From: Lenzites betulinus | Taxonomy: Eukaryota; Basidiomycota; Agaricomycetes; Polyporales; Polyporaceae | Assembly: GCA_022264855.1 (NCBI GenBank) | Contig: JABYQU010000012.1 | Span: 310,001 to 374,000, forward strand | DNA: 64,000 nt | Reading direction: 5' to 3' | Part shown: positions 1 through 12,158 of the stretch, piece by piece | How positions within the stretch are numbered: position 1 is the stretch's first letter | Layout: every line of letters begins with the position of its first letter | Notes under the pieces: model-generated | Told to the model about the DNA's origin: nothing | Databases searched by the model: none | What the model saw: the letters and a program-made list of their open reading frames with translations, nothing else | Position numbers and translations under genes: made by a program

Positions 1-1
1 C

Positions 2-1189
2 GCGAAATGGAACTTGGAGGATGCAAAGAAGCGGCTAAAGGGCACGATAGAGTGGCGGCGCGATTACAAGCCTGACCTAATCCCCCCGGACGAGGTACGT
101 CTCAAACATATTCAAAACGTCGATGGTCGTGACGTCAACTGTCCCCGGCGGTCTAGGTCCAAATCGAGAGCGAGACGGGAAAGATGTGAGCATGCATTCC
201 ACTCTTGCATGAACACCGCCACCAACAGTCAAACGTCTCGCTACTAGTATCATCAACGGCTTCGACAATGACGGCAGGCCAATAATATACATGCGTCCAG
301 GCCTCGAAAACACCGAGACTAGCCCTCGACAACTCCGACACCTTGTGTGGTGCCTGTAAGTCGCCGTCGTGTGCAGTGTGTTCATGCAGACTTACGGGCG
401 TTGACTCGGAAGGGAACGGGCCAAGGATCTCATGCCACCCGGCCAGGAGTCGGTCACAATTATCATCGACTACAAGAGCACCACCCTCAGAACGAGTCCT
501 TCCGTTTCTGTGGGGCGCAAAGTGAGTCTTCAAGTGCTATGTTTGCTTAATGATGTCAGCAGCTTACGTGTATTCCGCGTGGTCAGGTAGTACACCTCTT
601 GCAAAACCATTATGTCGAGACACTCGGCCGGGGAATAATCATCAACCTCCCCTTCCTTCTAAGCTTCTTCTTCAAGGGCATATCACCATTTCTGGACCCA
701 ATCACTCGAGAAAAGGTCAGTTTGTTGTCCAACTAGTTACTTGAAGTTCTTACTGACGTGGTGCCTAAGATGCGGTTTAACCCCGACCTGCTTGAGCTGG
801 TGCCAAAGGAACATTTGGACGCCGAGTTTGGCGGCGACTTCGAGTATCAGTTCGAGCGCAAGAGCTACTGGGAGCAGATCGTTTCGTATGCATTGAATAG
901 CGGCCTCGATTCAGACCTCACTTCATTAACTGCGTTCACAGGGTCTGCAAGATTGCGCCAGACGGCACTCGAGTGGACGACCATCCTGTGCCGTCTACTA
1001 ATGCGCCTACAGATACTTCCAGTACAGTGGTATCGCTTCCCGTCGAGTCATTGGTGGACGCCGACATGATTGCGTATGTTGCATTTATTGTATATCATCT
1101 AACCTGCTGTTATTGACGATCGCAGAAGTCGAGAGCAAGCTACAGAAGCTCCCTCTCAGATCCCTGAAGCGGTAGCCGTCCTTGCGTGA
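2..1189 (+). CDS. CRAL-TRIO (Sec14-like) lipid-binding protein, 5' truncated
   Basis: Exons: <2-94, 157-185, 248-355, 413-521, 587-715, 770-885, 942-1073, 1126-1189. The window starts inside the CRAL-TRIO N-terminal helical region (KRLKGTIEWRRDY). The lipid-binding fold follows: GRPIIYMRPG, a core strand VTIIIDYKST, then NHYVETLGRGIIINLPF and the C-terminal ELVPKEHLDAEFGG. This order is diagnostic of Sec14-type phosphatidylinositol/phosphatidylcholine transfer proteins, which are cytosolic or membrane-peripheral. Exon 2 is only 29 nt; its place is supported because joining restores the ESETGK-IIING frame. The tail after WEQIVSVCKIAPDG is polar and probably disordered. The start codon and the first residues lie outside the window. 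The family is clear, but the exact lipid ligand and orthologue cannot be told from this fragment. Confidence 0.9.
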
Positions 1190-2375
1190 TGTTTGTCAAG
1201 CTGCATCGTTCCCTGCATCGAGAGGGTCATAGTAGAGGTTCAGTACCCGCATACCACATACCAGACGTAACAGTACAGAACCCCCTCCACCCGTCCACCG
1301 AACCATTCTCAGAGACTCTCACATCTTCGATTATCTATGTTGTTGTCACCACCACATATCTAACGCACTATGTATCGCTGCTACGTATTTTTACAAACAA
1401 AAGGAGATTACCGCTCCAATGTATCAGCGTTTCCGCAGAGACGCATACACATCCCTTATGTAACAAAGTCCTAACCTACCTACTTACGAGTCCGACCAAA
1501 GTCCGGCCTCCTTTCTTAGTGCGAAACTCTACAGTCTGCTCAGGATTGTACAAACAAGTTATACTGGTATGCACGTATTACATGAAATCACTACTAGTCA
1601 TGAATCTTATTACTGGGTGAAGCTCCCTCAGGCTGACATCTTTTACAGGATGCACAATGAGACCGGCTAGGAACAGCTAGGAGCCTGTACATACGGCACT
1701 GAGTGCTGAGTGCTGAGCCCCGTAGAAATCTGGAGTTCTAACACTACATTAAAATGCCTCATCAGCGTTATGGCATGATGCCTCAGTAGCAAATACTGTT
1801 TAGGAGCGTGGACGACGTAGGTCGTTTGACCGATGCTCCGTGTGATATAGTCACTATCAGTCTCGGAGCACCTGACGAAGCAGTCAAGTTGAAGTTTGCA
1901 TGAAGGTAACAAGCTGAAGATACTTCGCCGAATGCAAGCCTCCGCGTCCGCGTTTTTATTGCTACGAGTGCCCATTCTGGCATAGGGCAGGCTAGGGGGA
2001 AATACACAACAGAATCCGGACTCATCGACTGCAGCTCGGCGGAAGCTTCAAGAAGACGAGCAAGGAAGCGCGCCACCGCAGGCGCCATTCGAGTGCATTT
2101 AGTGGTAGCACGAGGCGCCGTCCTCAATCACTCGAATCGCCGCGGCGTGTACGCATACACTTCAACTACTGTCAAATCTAGCGCCGAGCGCTGCATGGAA
2201 GCTAACAATCATCTAGATACGTGACATTTTGACAGCCCGTAAGCTAAAGGAGCAGACCGCGGGTTACAAATACAGCTCGCCGTGCACGACGCCATATATA
2301 AACTAACACGCCTTGCATGTTGGATCCACGTCCCCCTTCAGCAGGTTCTGTCCGCCTCCATCAACGTACTCTGCC
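1190..2375. other. Intergenic region, no gene recognised
   Basis: About 1.2 kb between the CRAL-TRIO stop and the DUF3140 start. The open frames in it are short, use poor starts and resemble no family. Apart from a TATA-like box near 2295 I see no structured element or repeat. Confidence 0.6.
2295..2302 (+). promoter_or_regulatory. TATA-like box of the DUF3140 gene
   Basis: TATATAAA lies 74 nt upstream of the ATG at 2376, a plausible spacing for a fungal TATA box with a short 5' leader. It was called from sequence and position only. Confidence 0.4.
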
Positions 2376-3258
2376 ATGGTCAAGTCGCGCGAAGATGTCA
2401 TTGCGGAGTTCAACGAGGCGGTGAACATGACCGTGGAGGAGCTCGAGAGGTGGCTCGAGGATCCGCAGAGCACGAAGGCGGGCACTGGGGTCGGCATCGA
2501 GAGCGGGAACAAGATCATTGAGATCTTGCGCAAGAACCCGGACAAGGACCCGGAGAAGTACGACGAGGTGAGTGCCCAGATACCCGCACGAGAAGTGAAG
2601 CTGACGCCGAGCGGGATGCATAGGATGATATCGAGCATATGCGAAAGGTTGTTAGGTTCGTGATGCACGGCTTCGCACAGTTCTCACCAGGGGAGACTGA
2701 CCGGCTCCCAGCTATGCGAAAAGGCACTTGGCGCAGGAGGATCACCTAAAGGAAACGAAGACTCGTGAGGAGCTTGAGAATACGAAGAGTACAATTAGGT
2801 ATGTTCCCTACGGCTTACCCTGAGATTAACGCTGATATTCGAATCGAAGCCTCAAGAACTGGGGCCATGTGAGTATCTACAGGTCGACGTGAATGCAATC
2901 CGATGTCCTGATACCGCTAAACACTTAGGACCCGGTGAAGACTTTGGACGAGGAACAAGCAGGCGAGGAAGGGGAGCCAAAGTCGACCGAAGCGGCGACG
3001 GTCCCAAGCAGCAGCAAGAAAGCGAGCACGCATGATACCGAAGGCGATTCGAAGGCCGAGGACGAGACGAACGCCAAGAAGCGAAAACTAGATGCCGAGG
3101 GATCTGAAGACGAGCAAACGGAGATAGTCGCAGGAGAGCGTGATTCAGCAGCCTCGAGCGGAGAAGTCGGAAACAAAGAGGATGAGGAGGATGTCGATGA
3201 AGGCCAGGTGTTGGGAGACCGACCGCGCAAGAAGTCGAAGGTGAATGGAGAAGAGTAG
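2376..3258 (+). CDS. DUF3140 family protein with acidic/lysine-rich tail
   Basis: Exons: 2376-2567, 2624-2655, 2712-2798, 2850-2868, 2929-3258 (219 residues). The first ~115 residues match the DUF3140 pattern I know from fungi and bacteria: MVKSREDVIAEFNEAVNMT, GIESGNKIIEILRKNP, DDIEHMRKVVSYAKRHLAQE, and a final SLKNWGHDP that forms only after a 19-nt exon is joined. The remaining ~100 residues are highly charged and low-complexity, with KKRKLDAEG and RPRKKSKV stretches that look like nuclear localisation signals. The ATG is in a good context (gccATGG). The family has been described as DNA-binding in annotation, but I know of no firm function. A nuclear role is an inference from the basic clusters. 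Confidence 0.88.
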
Positions 3259-3755
3259 ACCAACGCTAGGTCGTATAGCGCAAAGTATTGATCTGTGATG
3301 TCCTGATGCGTTAGGAAGACCATAATATTTTGTCGCTCCTTTAAGCTAGCTCATTCTCTGCCCAAGTTCGTTGCGTGCCTACCAGACGAATTTCTACTGA
3401 GACCCAGTCTCATGATGATCGATGGGCGCACACGGGTGCATTGCGCACCGGTGCCCTGCCGGCCGCAGGCAAACCATGATCCAGGAGAGGTAGCCAGAGG
3501 TCTCCAGAGGTGCTGCGGACGACGAACATGGTCGTTCGAGCATGAACAAAGTACGCACAAGTCGATCGTTTACTGTCGTCGTCCACTTCGCGGCTACTTC
3601 CGCGCGCGATCAAATCTCGATCGACCGTATGCGGGGACGCCTTACCACTTTTGGCATTTGCAGATAGGTACACCCGAGTCGTTTATTGCCGGCGCCATCT
3701 GCGACCGCGACGACCGCCGCTCACCCTCGCTCACCATCCAACGTTCAGCTCAGCG

Positions 3756-5583
3756 ATGTCCATGCTCCGCTCGTTGTCGAGACAGATGCCTAGGACACGA
3801 CCGGCATCTACCTATGAGCTTCCCCTCACTGGTTGCGAGCGTCACACTCACCGCCAGTGGTGGGCGCGGTTTCACACCAAGCGTATCCTTCGTCTTGCCA
3901 TCTTCGCTGTCGCCGCGTTCTTCGCTATCCGTATCTTCTTTGGCCTGGACGCGTTTGTGACTGTGGTCAAGACAGAGCCGGATGACGGGAAGCCACCACT
4001 GTACCAGGACTACCACCGGTGGGAACTACGGCTACCGCAACACAACCCGGACTTGCCGTATCCCGAGGGACGTCATGGGCAGTTCATTTGGATGGCAAAT
4101 CATGTCCACGGTACGCCTGACCGCGTCAGATTAAACACTCAAGCACTGACAAGGCAGCCAGGCTCCGGTTGGGGCAACGCAATGCAGGAACACCTTCTGA
4201 ACGCACACCTTGCATACAAGAGTGGTCGCGCGTACGTCGTCATTCTTATACCGTTTAGTATGCCCATGTACTAATTTGGCGTTCTCCTAGACTTGTCTTC
4301 AACAACTACACTTGGAACAAGGATGGATCGGACTACTCCGATTTTAACGGAAACCTCATTCCATCTCGTGTGCCACTTGCTGCACTTATACAAGGTATGT
4401 CACATTGCAGGCACTTTGTTCGTCGTGCCTAGTTCTTTCATCCGAACGCCACGTAGTGGACCTTGTTCGCTTCATCTACTTGCTGAGAGGAGTCTAAATG
4501 GTGCTTCCCCGCACAGGACCCGCGGCAGGAGGCCCACTTCCTCCTGGGGACACCGCACCAAGAGCAGTCACGAAGGAATATTTCGACCAAGTTTGTCCTC
4601 CAAGCGAGCGTCATGTCATCATGAGCGACGAAGTCACAAATGCATACGAGTCCGAATCCCACGCGGGGAAAGTGCTTGACGCCTGGGTCGAAAAGCTCAA
4701 GACCCTCCCGCGATGCGTGGAAATCAACGAGATTTCCGCTCAAATATTCAGTATCTGGTACGCACACGACACGTCTACTACGAAGCTTTTGTAATGACGC
4801 GTTCACAGGATATTCGGGAGCCAGCGCGTACTCGGCATCTGGCCCTCGCTCAAGAGCTCACCTATCCTGACCGAGTTCAGATGGTCACGACTAATCGAAA
4901 GGGCGTATACCCTGAACGAACACCTCTTCACCAGCGTCTCGTGGTTCTCTCGCCTATTTAATCGCAGCGCATACCCTTACGACAAGATACCCGGCCTACT
5001 CGCCATCCACATACGGCGTGGAGACTTTGAAGGCCACTGCCTACACTTCGCCAAATGGTCCTCTCAGTACAACGGCTTCAACCAGTACCCCGAGCTCCCA
5101 GACCACTTCGAGCAACCCCAGCAGGCGGGCTGGGGCGAAGCTACCGAAGAGGGGAAGCGGATATACCTCCGCCACTGCTTCCCGGACATCCCGCAGATAG
5201 TGCAACGCGTGCTGGAGGTGCGCGACACTCCCGCAGGGAAGGGCCTCAAAGACATCTACATTATGACGAACGGGAAGCGGCCATGGGTGGCAGAGCTGAA
5301 GGCGGCGCTGAAGGAGACGGGCGGATGGGACAAGATCGCGAGCAGTCGCGACCTCGTGCTCAACAAGGAGCAACAGTACATCGCGCAGTCCGTGGACATG
5401 CTTATCGGGCAACGGGCGCAGGCTATTATCGGCAACGGGGTGAGTGCTTAGCGTTTAGGTTCCTCGTGAGCGCGGAACAAGGCTGACCCAGTTATTAACC
5501 CGCAGTTCTCGAGTTTGACGTCGAACATCGTGATGATGCGCATGGCGCAGGACTTTCCTCCAGACTCGAACCGCTTCTGGTAG
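3756..5583 (+). CDS. O-fucosyltransferase-like type II membrane protein
   Basis: Exons: 3756-4110, 4162-4231, 4291-4394, 4517-4757, 4809-5439, 5506-5583 (492 residues). A short basic cytosolic N-terminus is followed by one membrane anchor (about residues 43-64, around RLAIFAVAAFFAIRIFF), giving type II Golgi/ER topology. The luminal part contains GSGWGNAMQEHL, then LLAIHIRRGDFEGHC at about 319-333. The HxRRGDF element is the GDP-fucose-binding signature of the O-fucosyltransferase/GT65-68-like superfamily. The C-terminus (AIIGNGFSSLTSNIVMMR) matches the usual end of these basidiomycete proteins. The start was taken at the first ATG that precedes the anchor. Substrate is unknown; family assignment is by recognition of the RRGDF motif and overall plan. 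Confidence 0.87.
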
Positions 5584-5937
5584 TTAAGTGGGTCTCTCGA
5601 AGTTGTGCAACGCTATTGCTCGTGTTTTGTATATTGGTCATATTGGGTACATGTTCGTAATGGATCGCTAATGGTGCTCGTTTCTTATATCCGTATGTTA
5701 TCGTATGTACTTCCGATACACTGCTATCATTTCCCGGAACACAACTGGAGTCTCCGCCGGTGCTCTATGAAAAGACGGCACGCAGCGCATACTACTTGCG
5801 CTAGCAGCGACGTCGAGGTTACTGGCACGAGCGTGGGCGCTTAGGCGCTGGCCATGTCAAGTTGGGCGTTTCTTTTTTCTGCTCTCTGCGTACAACGGTC
5901 ATCTCGTCGCCACCACCTCTTCAATCATTCGCCCGCC
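5584..5937. other. Intergenic spacer upstream of the Nop10 gene
   Basis: A 354-nt stretch between tandem genes. I see only A/T-rich 3' sequence and the promoter side of the Nop10 gene, with no motif I would defend. Confidence 0.5.
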
Positions 5938-6233
5938 ATGCATCTCATGTACACAACCGATGACAAGGGGAACCGGATTTACACACTCAAAGTATGTTAC
6001 GAAATCTCGGGAAGGAAACAAGAGACTAATCGTCCTGTAGAAAATCACCGACTCTGGTAAGATTACCAGGTCTGCGCATCCAGGTTCGCCTATCTAGGCC
6101 TTCTCTCTCTACCCCCTCGTCTCATGAATCTCCAGCACGGTTCTCCCCCGATGACAAGTTCTCACGTCACCGGGTGACAATCAAAAAGCGCTATGGCATC
6201 CTGCCTACGCAACTGCCCAGCAAGCCTCTCTGA
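5938..6233 (+). CDS. NOP10: H/ACA snoRNP subunit Nop10
   Basis: Exons: 5938-5991, 6041-6083, 6136-6233 give a 64-residue protein, the usual Nop10 size. The spliced sequence reads [39 protein letters not shown] and [14 protein letters not shown]. These are the hallmark segments of eukaryotic Nop10: an N-terminal strand hairpin lacking zinc-ligand cysteines, then a C-terminal helix. Nop10 joins Cbf5/dyskerin, Nhp2 and Gar1 in the nucleolus to guide pseudouridylation of rRNA and snRNA, and is also part of telomerase RNP in animals. Two ~50-nt introns cut this very short gene. Both junctions are fixed by conserved residues (LK-KITDSG and HPA-RFSPDD). Confidence 0.97.
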
Positions 6234-7137
6234 AAGCGTCGCAGCTGGCATATCATACATCCTTCGAGTCTACATCACTGTCACCCGGAGGCCCGCCTTC
6301 GCGGTCCAACCGACTGCTACGCAGGTTCGACACCGCGAAGGCTTGTCAGAGGCCGGTCATCCTATGGCGCACCACGGTTCAACTTGTATATGACGCTCGC
6401 GCCGTTGTGCTGTACTGTAGGTGTTGTATAGACCCATCCGACCACCAGGTTGCGTACTGGAAAACTGCCGACACTTGACACGCACGATCTGTAAAAAAAA
6501 CGCCCAGCCTGACGCGCAGAACTTATATGGCATCCTCGGCCTTGACACCGCATCGGCTCACTCCCAGGTCTCAGCCCCGAGAACGCTTGTTTCTCTCAGG
6601 ATGTTGGCAGTGTGTCTGGCCCATTCTCAGACGGCTGTGGCGAGGCCGCTCCGACCATCCCCGCAGCGCCCACGTAAAAATAGTGCTCACCGATGGGAGT
6701 TTATCGCATTGCTAGTTTGTCATATGCCTTCATGGTATTGTCATGTAGGCCTGTGGTGAGGACAAGTGGCATGGGATGAGGTTGCGGTCAAAACACCGCG
6801 GCGCATGAGCGCAGAGCATGAGGCTAGCAAGGCCGTTGCATCATAGCACTCCACAGGGTGCGGCTAGCTGAGACCAATGTTCGGCAGCGAGTTAGAAAGC
6901 GAGGATTAACGGAGTCAATAAATGGGTTAATGTGCTTGTGACAGAGTAAGAAAATGATTGTATGCTGTGGGTAACAAATTGAGGTAAATAGCTATCGATG
7001 GTGGCGACCGCCTTGACAGAACCCCCCACCACGCGCCCACCTCCCCCCTTCATCGCCGCGCTTGACGACGTCGAGCCCCTCCCTCCTCCCGCCTCAATCA
7101 TCGTGCATGCGGTGAACATCACTCTCCTTTGCCCGCC
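6234..7137. other. Intergenic region between Nop10 and chitin synthase
   Basis: About 0.9 kb containing the Nop10 3' end and the chitin synthase promoter. The 100 nt before 7138 are pyrimidine-rich, typical of fungal leaders. No further gene or repeat was recognised. Confidence 0.5.
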
Positions 7138-10100
7138 ATGGACTATCGAGGTCAGCGTCCCCCACGCTCAACACGACCGCCTTCAGCACAGCCGACGCAG
7201 CCTCCGACGCAGTCTCCTCCGTCATACCCTGCCTATCCTTCCTATCCAGACCAACCCGCCTCCGCTTACCGGCCGAGCTATCCCCACGAACAAGCCAGGG
7301 GCGTATCGTTTCAGAACAACGAGGTCGGCGATAGACACGAACGTCTCGACCAGAACAGGCAGCGACTCTATTCGGCCTATCAAAGCACTTCTCCGCCTCC
7401 GGTCGACGCCGACGTCGAGGGCGCATTTGTCGGAGCGGACGGTAGAGTGGGCAGGAAAAAGAGCTTGGTGAAGCCGGACAGAGAGAAGATCGAGCCAGGG
7501 CACAGGCAATGGCACTACCGCAACCATGCCGCGCAGATGATGAACGACGGCGGCGATGCCATCCCATCCAGTGCGTATGCCCCTCACTTGGCTTCAGGAT
7601 TCTCACCAAACCTCCCCTCAATTACATAGCTACCGGGAATGCGCCCACGAGAGGACAGTTGCGTCGCGGCAAATCTCTGCTCGGACGCGAAGAGGACGTA
7701 CACGAGTCTGGTCTCGCGCTCTTCAAGAGAGGCACTCTGAGACGCAAGAGGTCTACTGCGTCCTCGCCGACGCTCGATTCTCCCAAATCTCGAAGCTGTC
7801 TCGATAATATGGGACCGGGTCCTAAGGACTCATGGTATATCTACTGCTATGTTTTGACATGCTGCGTCCCCGGGTTCGTTCTCAACACCTTCGGTATGTC
7901 AGTCTCCTTATGATCCTTGGAATGTCTGAATTGAGCAGGACACAGGTATACGTACTCCCGAACAGCAGCGAGCGTGGAGAGAGAAGATTGGCCTCCTGTT
8001 TATCATTGTCTGCCTCATGGCTATCGTCGGTTTCATCACTTTCGGCTTCACCGAAGTCGTTTGTGGCACACAGCCCAACCGGTTCCAGACCGGTACCATC
8101 GACAAGGCCTCAGTCATCATTCACGGCTACGACTACGACTTCAGCAAGTTTAACCACCCCGCTGTCGGCCAGTTCAATGGCAAGACCAACCCCTTGTTCA
8201 GCGGTGGCTATGATGCTGGCGGCGCGGATATTTCATTCCTGTTCCAGAATGTCAACCAGAACTGCCAACAATTCATCAAGAAGGCGGCGAACTCCACCAT
8301 CACTGGCAGCAATGGAAACCTTGACTGGTATTTCCCGTGCAACGTCTACAACCAGTTCGGGACGTCTGGAGTCAATCTCACGGGGTACAGTTCGTCGACT
8401 GCGTGCCACACTTCATCCTCGTCGCGCACGCAACTTGCTAGTATCAGGCCTCAAGGCCAGGTTTACTACACGTGGGACAATATCCACAATTCTACTCGCA
8501 ATTTGGCAGTTTACGAGTCGTAAGTATCATTTCCACAGTGTTGATATTTTGATTATTGACACCGCACAGATCTGTCATAGACCTTGGCCTTCTCCAATGG
8601 CTCGACAAAGCGCAGGTGGACTACCCGGACCTCTTTGATGAGCTCAAGAAGCCCAACGGCACGTACAACGGGAAAGACCTGAGCATGTACTTCTCGCGCA
8701 CCAATCAGCGCGCTATCGCGAGCTGTTTGCAGGACATCGCCACTGTCGGGTTCGTTGACACGAAGAGCATCGGTTGCGTCGCGTCCCAGGTGGTGCTCTA
8801 TGTTTCACTCGTCTTTATCGTCGGTGTTGTGGGAATCCGTTTCGTCATGGCGGTGCTGTTCGCGTGGTTCTTCTCGTGGAAGCTAGGCAACTTCAAGATG
8901 GAGACCTACGAGGAGCGTATGCGTCGTGCCGCGGAGATCGAGAACTGGACAGAGGATATATATCGTCCTGCTCCTGGACAGTACCGACCGAACGTGCAGA
9001 AGAACGGGCTTCCCAAGTCCAACAAGCGCCACACCATCCTCCCCAATACTTCCAGGTTCACTCCCTCGGACAGTGTGCTCAAGGGCGTCGGTGGCAGGAC
9101 CTCTACTGCCTATGGAATGCTGGAGCCGGTCCCCTACAAGCGCGCCGGTACCACGAGCATCTATGGCGGATCCAGCGCCAGAAGCGTCAAGCCGTCGCCG
9201 CCCGACACCCCCTTCCGCCAGTCGCGCAGCTCGACCTCCCTCGTCGACTCGCAGCGCATGTTCGCTGACAACCCTTGCCCGTTCCCACTTGGCCCCAACA
9301 TCATTCCTCAGCCTGGGCCCGACTTCGAGCCGTTTGGCTACCCGCTCGTACACACGGTCTGTCTTGTGACGGCGTACTCCGAGTCTGTTGAGGGTCTCCG
9401 CACGACACTCGACTCCCTCGCCACTACGGACTACCCGAACAGCCACAAGCTCATCATGATCATCGCTGACGGTATGGTCAAGGGCGCAGGAAACACGCTC
9501 ACGACCCCGGAGATCTGTCTTTCCATGATGAAGGACTTCGTCATTGCCCCAAGCGAGGTCGAGGCGCACTCGTATGTCGCTATCGCGGACGGTCACAAGC
9601 GGCACAACATGGCGAAGGTCTACGCAGGCTTCTACGAATACGATGACGCAACGGTCGAGCGGTCGAAGCAACAACGCGTACCAGTCGTGCTCGTCGCGAA
9701 GGTCGGCAACCCGCTCGAGGCGACCGACGCGAAGCCGGGAAACCGTGGCAAGCGCGACAGTCAGATCGTGCTCATGTCGTTCATGCAGAAGGTCATGTTC
9801 GATGAGCGGATGACCACGTTCGACTACGAGTTCTTCAACTCAATCTGGCGCGTAACGGGTGTCAGCCCAGACCGCTACGAGCTCGTGCTGTGCGTCGATG
9901 CGGACACGAAGGTCTTCCCAGATTCGCTCAGCCGGATGGTCTCGTGCATGGTCAACGACTACGAGATCATGGGTCTCTGTGGTGAGACGAAGATCGCGAA
10001 CAAGGCAGAAACGTGGGTCACGATGATTCAAGGTCAGTTCTAACATCTGTACCTCGACGACATGGCTTTCTCACGCATTTGTTTAGTATTCGAGTACTAC

Positions 10101-11731
10101 ATCTCCCATCACTTGAACAAGGCTTTCGAGTCCATGTTCGGAGGTGTCACTTGTTTGCCCGGTTGTTTCAGCATGTACCGCATCAAGGCGCCCAAGGGCG
10201 ACTCTGGCTATTGGGTCCCGGTCCTGGCCAACCCGGACGTTGTGGAGCACTACTCGGAGAACGTCGTCGACACCCTGCACAAGAAGAACCTGTTGCTTCT
10301 CGGAGAGGATCGGTACCTGACCACGCTCATGTTGAAGACGTTCCCCAAGCGCAAGAACGTCTTCTGCCCTCAGGCCGTCTGCAAGACTGTCGTTCCGGAT
10401 ACCTTCGGTGTACTGCTCTCGCAACGTCGTCGGTGGATCAACTCGACTATTCACAATCTGGCTGAGCTGCTCCTCGTTCGTGACCTTTGCGGTACCTTCT
10501 GCTTCTCGATGCAGTTCGTCGTCGGCATGGAACTTGCTGGTACCCTTGTGCTTCCGGCCGCCATATCCTTCACCATCTACCTCATCGTCTCCTCCATCAT
10601 CCCCGGGGGTCCTGACACAACCATCCCGCTTGTCCTGCTCGCCATCGTCCTCGGTCTCCCTGGTCTGCTCATCGTCATCACGTCCCGCAAGGTGGCATAC
10701 GTCGGATGGATGCTTGTCTACCTCCTCTCGCTACCCATTTGGAACGGTATTCTTCCATCCTACTCCTTCTGGCACTTCGACGACTTCTCGTGGGGTCAGA
10801 CACGGCAGGTCGCGGGTGAGAAGAAGGAGAACCACGGTGACAAGGAAGGAGAGTTCGACTCGTCGCACATCGTGATGAAGCGCTGGGCTGAGTTCGAACG
10901 CGAGCGGCGCTGGAAGAGTGGTACCCAATCCAGGGACTCTACTGCCTACGATGCGCGTAGTGGCTCACCGAGGAGGTAAGTTCATGATGAGTCTAGTCGC
11001 AGCGTGAGCCAAGCTGACAGTATGTCTCCAGAAACGGAAACGATACCAAGCGATACTCGCTTGTCTCTGAGTATCAGTCTCCCCCGCTGCCCCAATTCGA
11101 CCAGAGCACTTTCGAATCATCATACAGCAATAACCAACGACCCCGACACGATAGCAATCAGCTTGTTGTGCTGCCTGCGCCTCTATCCGTCAACCGCAAT
11201 GCGGTGCCTACGCCGTCAGTATCCACAGTTGCCCTCTCACGATCCAGCGAGGATGGCTACAACTCGGACATCGGATCTCAACAACGCCTTGTCAGCAGTC
11301 CGGGCGAGTCGTACAACGAGGACCTCGACAGCCGCCATCAGAGCCCGAACAACTTCGAGGCGCGCGTCTCCCGCAACGGCGGCGTGCTCCGACAAGGGAC
11401 GACGTCGAACCAGTTCCCAGGCGAGACGCAGAACCCGTACCAATACTCGCCCCAATCGGCTGGGTTCAACGACCCGCAAGTGCCCTTCGTCACCGATCCT
11501 GATGACATGCCTCTCCAGCCACCTCCCAACCCGAACCAACGCGTGCGCGGTATCAGTTTGTCGGATCAGGGCCCCGTCGCTGGTCCCGGCGGCGTCCGCA
11601 GAGTATCGAGGCAACAAGGCAGGCGACCCACATCCCAGGCGCCGCCCGCGCAGAACCCGAACAGGTACTCGCGGACGTACCCGAACCTGCCGCCAGGCGC
11701 CGCGCCCCCACAACAAGGATTCGGCTACTAG
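7138..11731 (+). CDS. Chitin synthase, class IV-like (GT2)
   Basis: Exons: 7138-7570, 7630-7893, 7946-8519, 8570-10032, 10087-10975, 11032-11731 (1,440 residues). It polymerises UDP-GlcNAc into chitin at the plasma membrane. The order is a proline-rich cytosolic tail, TM segments at about 210-265, an extracytoplasmic loop with several N-glycosylation sequons, and a TM pair near 496-522. The GT2 catalytic region then carries [13 protein letters not shown] (DAD near 867-869), [11 protein letters not shown] (about 984) and the processivity motif QRRRW (1024-1028). Three or more TM helices and a ~250-residue disordered tail follow. The long region before the catalytic core, the loop sequence and [16 protein letters not shown] fit class IV (the S. 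cerevisiae Chs3 type) rather than classes I-III. No myosin or DEK domain is present, so class V/VII is excluded. Confidence 0.95.
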
Positions 11732-12158
11732 TGGTGGTTCTACGCTGGACGCACGGTGGAGACCGAAGAACCATGTGTATGACTCTCTTACGACCCCTCG
11801 ATGTACTTACACGGACCTGTCAGGCATCCAGTAGCTACCCTCCTTTAATCGGACCTGCGCCATTTCTCCGTTTCCTTCCCAGCCCCTATTACCCGCTTTC
11901 CACTTCTTGCAGCCTCGAGAACGCACCTTTCTTCTCATCCTAGTATTACCCAGGTTTGCATGCGTTCGCCGCCATGACCGTTGACGACCCGACTGAACAT
12001 TAGTCACCCTGTCTCGTCTCCATCTCCACCCGCGCCCGTAGTTCATGCGGTTAGGTTACCCCACAATGCATCCAATTTCCGTGATCATACAGCTTTATAG
12101 CCAGCCAGACAAACAACCCGATACCTACTCCACCACATGGTGGTCTCCCCATCCAAGG
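11732..12158. other. Convergent 3' intergenic region
   Basis: A 427-nt spacer between the chitin synthase stop and the beta-mannosidase stop, which face each other. It presumably holds both 3' UTRs. No other feature was seen. Confidence 0.5.

Noticed and set aside
1186..1620. 144-codon + strand frame after the CRAL-TRIO gene
   Set aside because: It overlaps the preceding stop region, has low coding quality and resembles no family.
6310..6345. GGTTCGACACC motif resembling a tRNA B box
   Set aside because: No matching stems or A box were found nearby.
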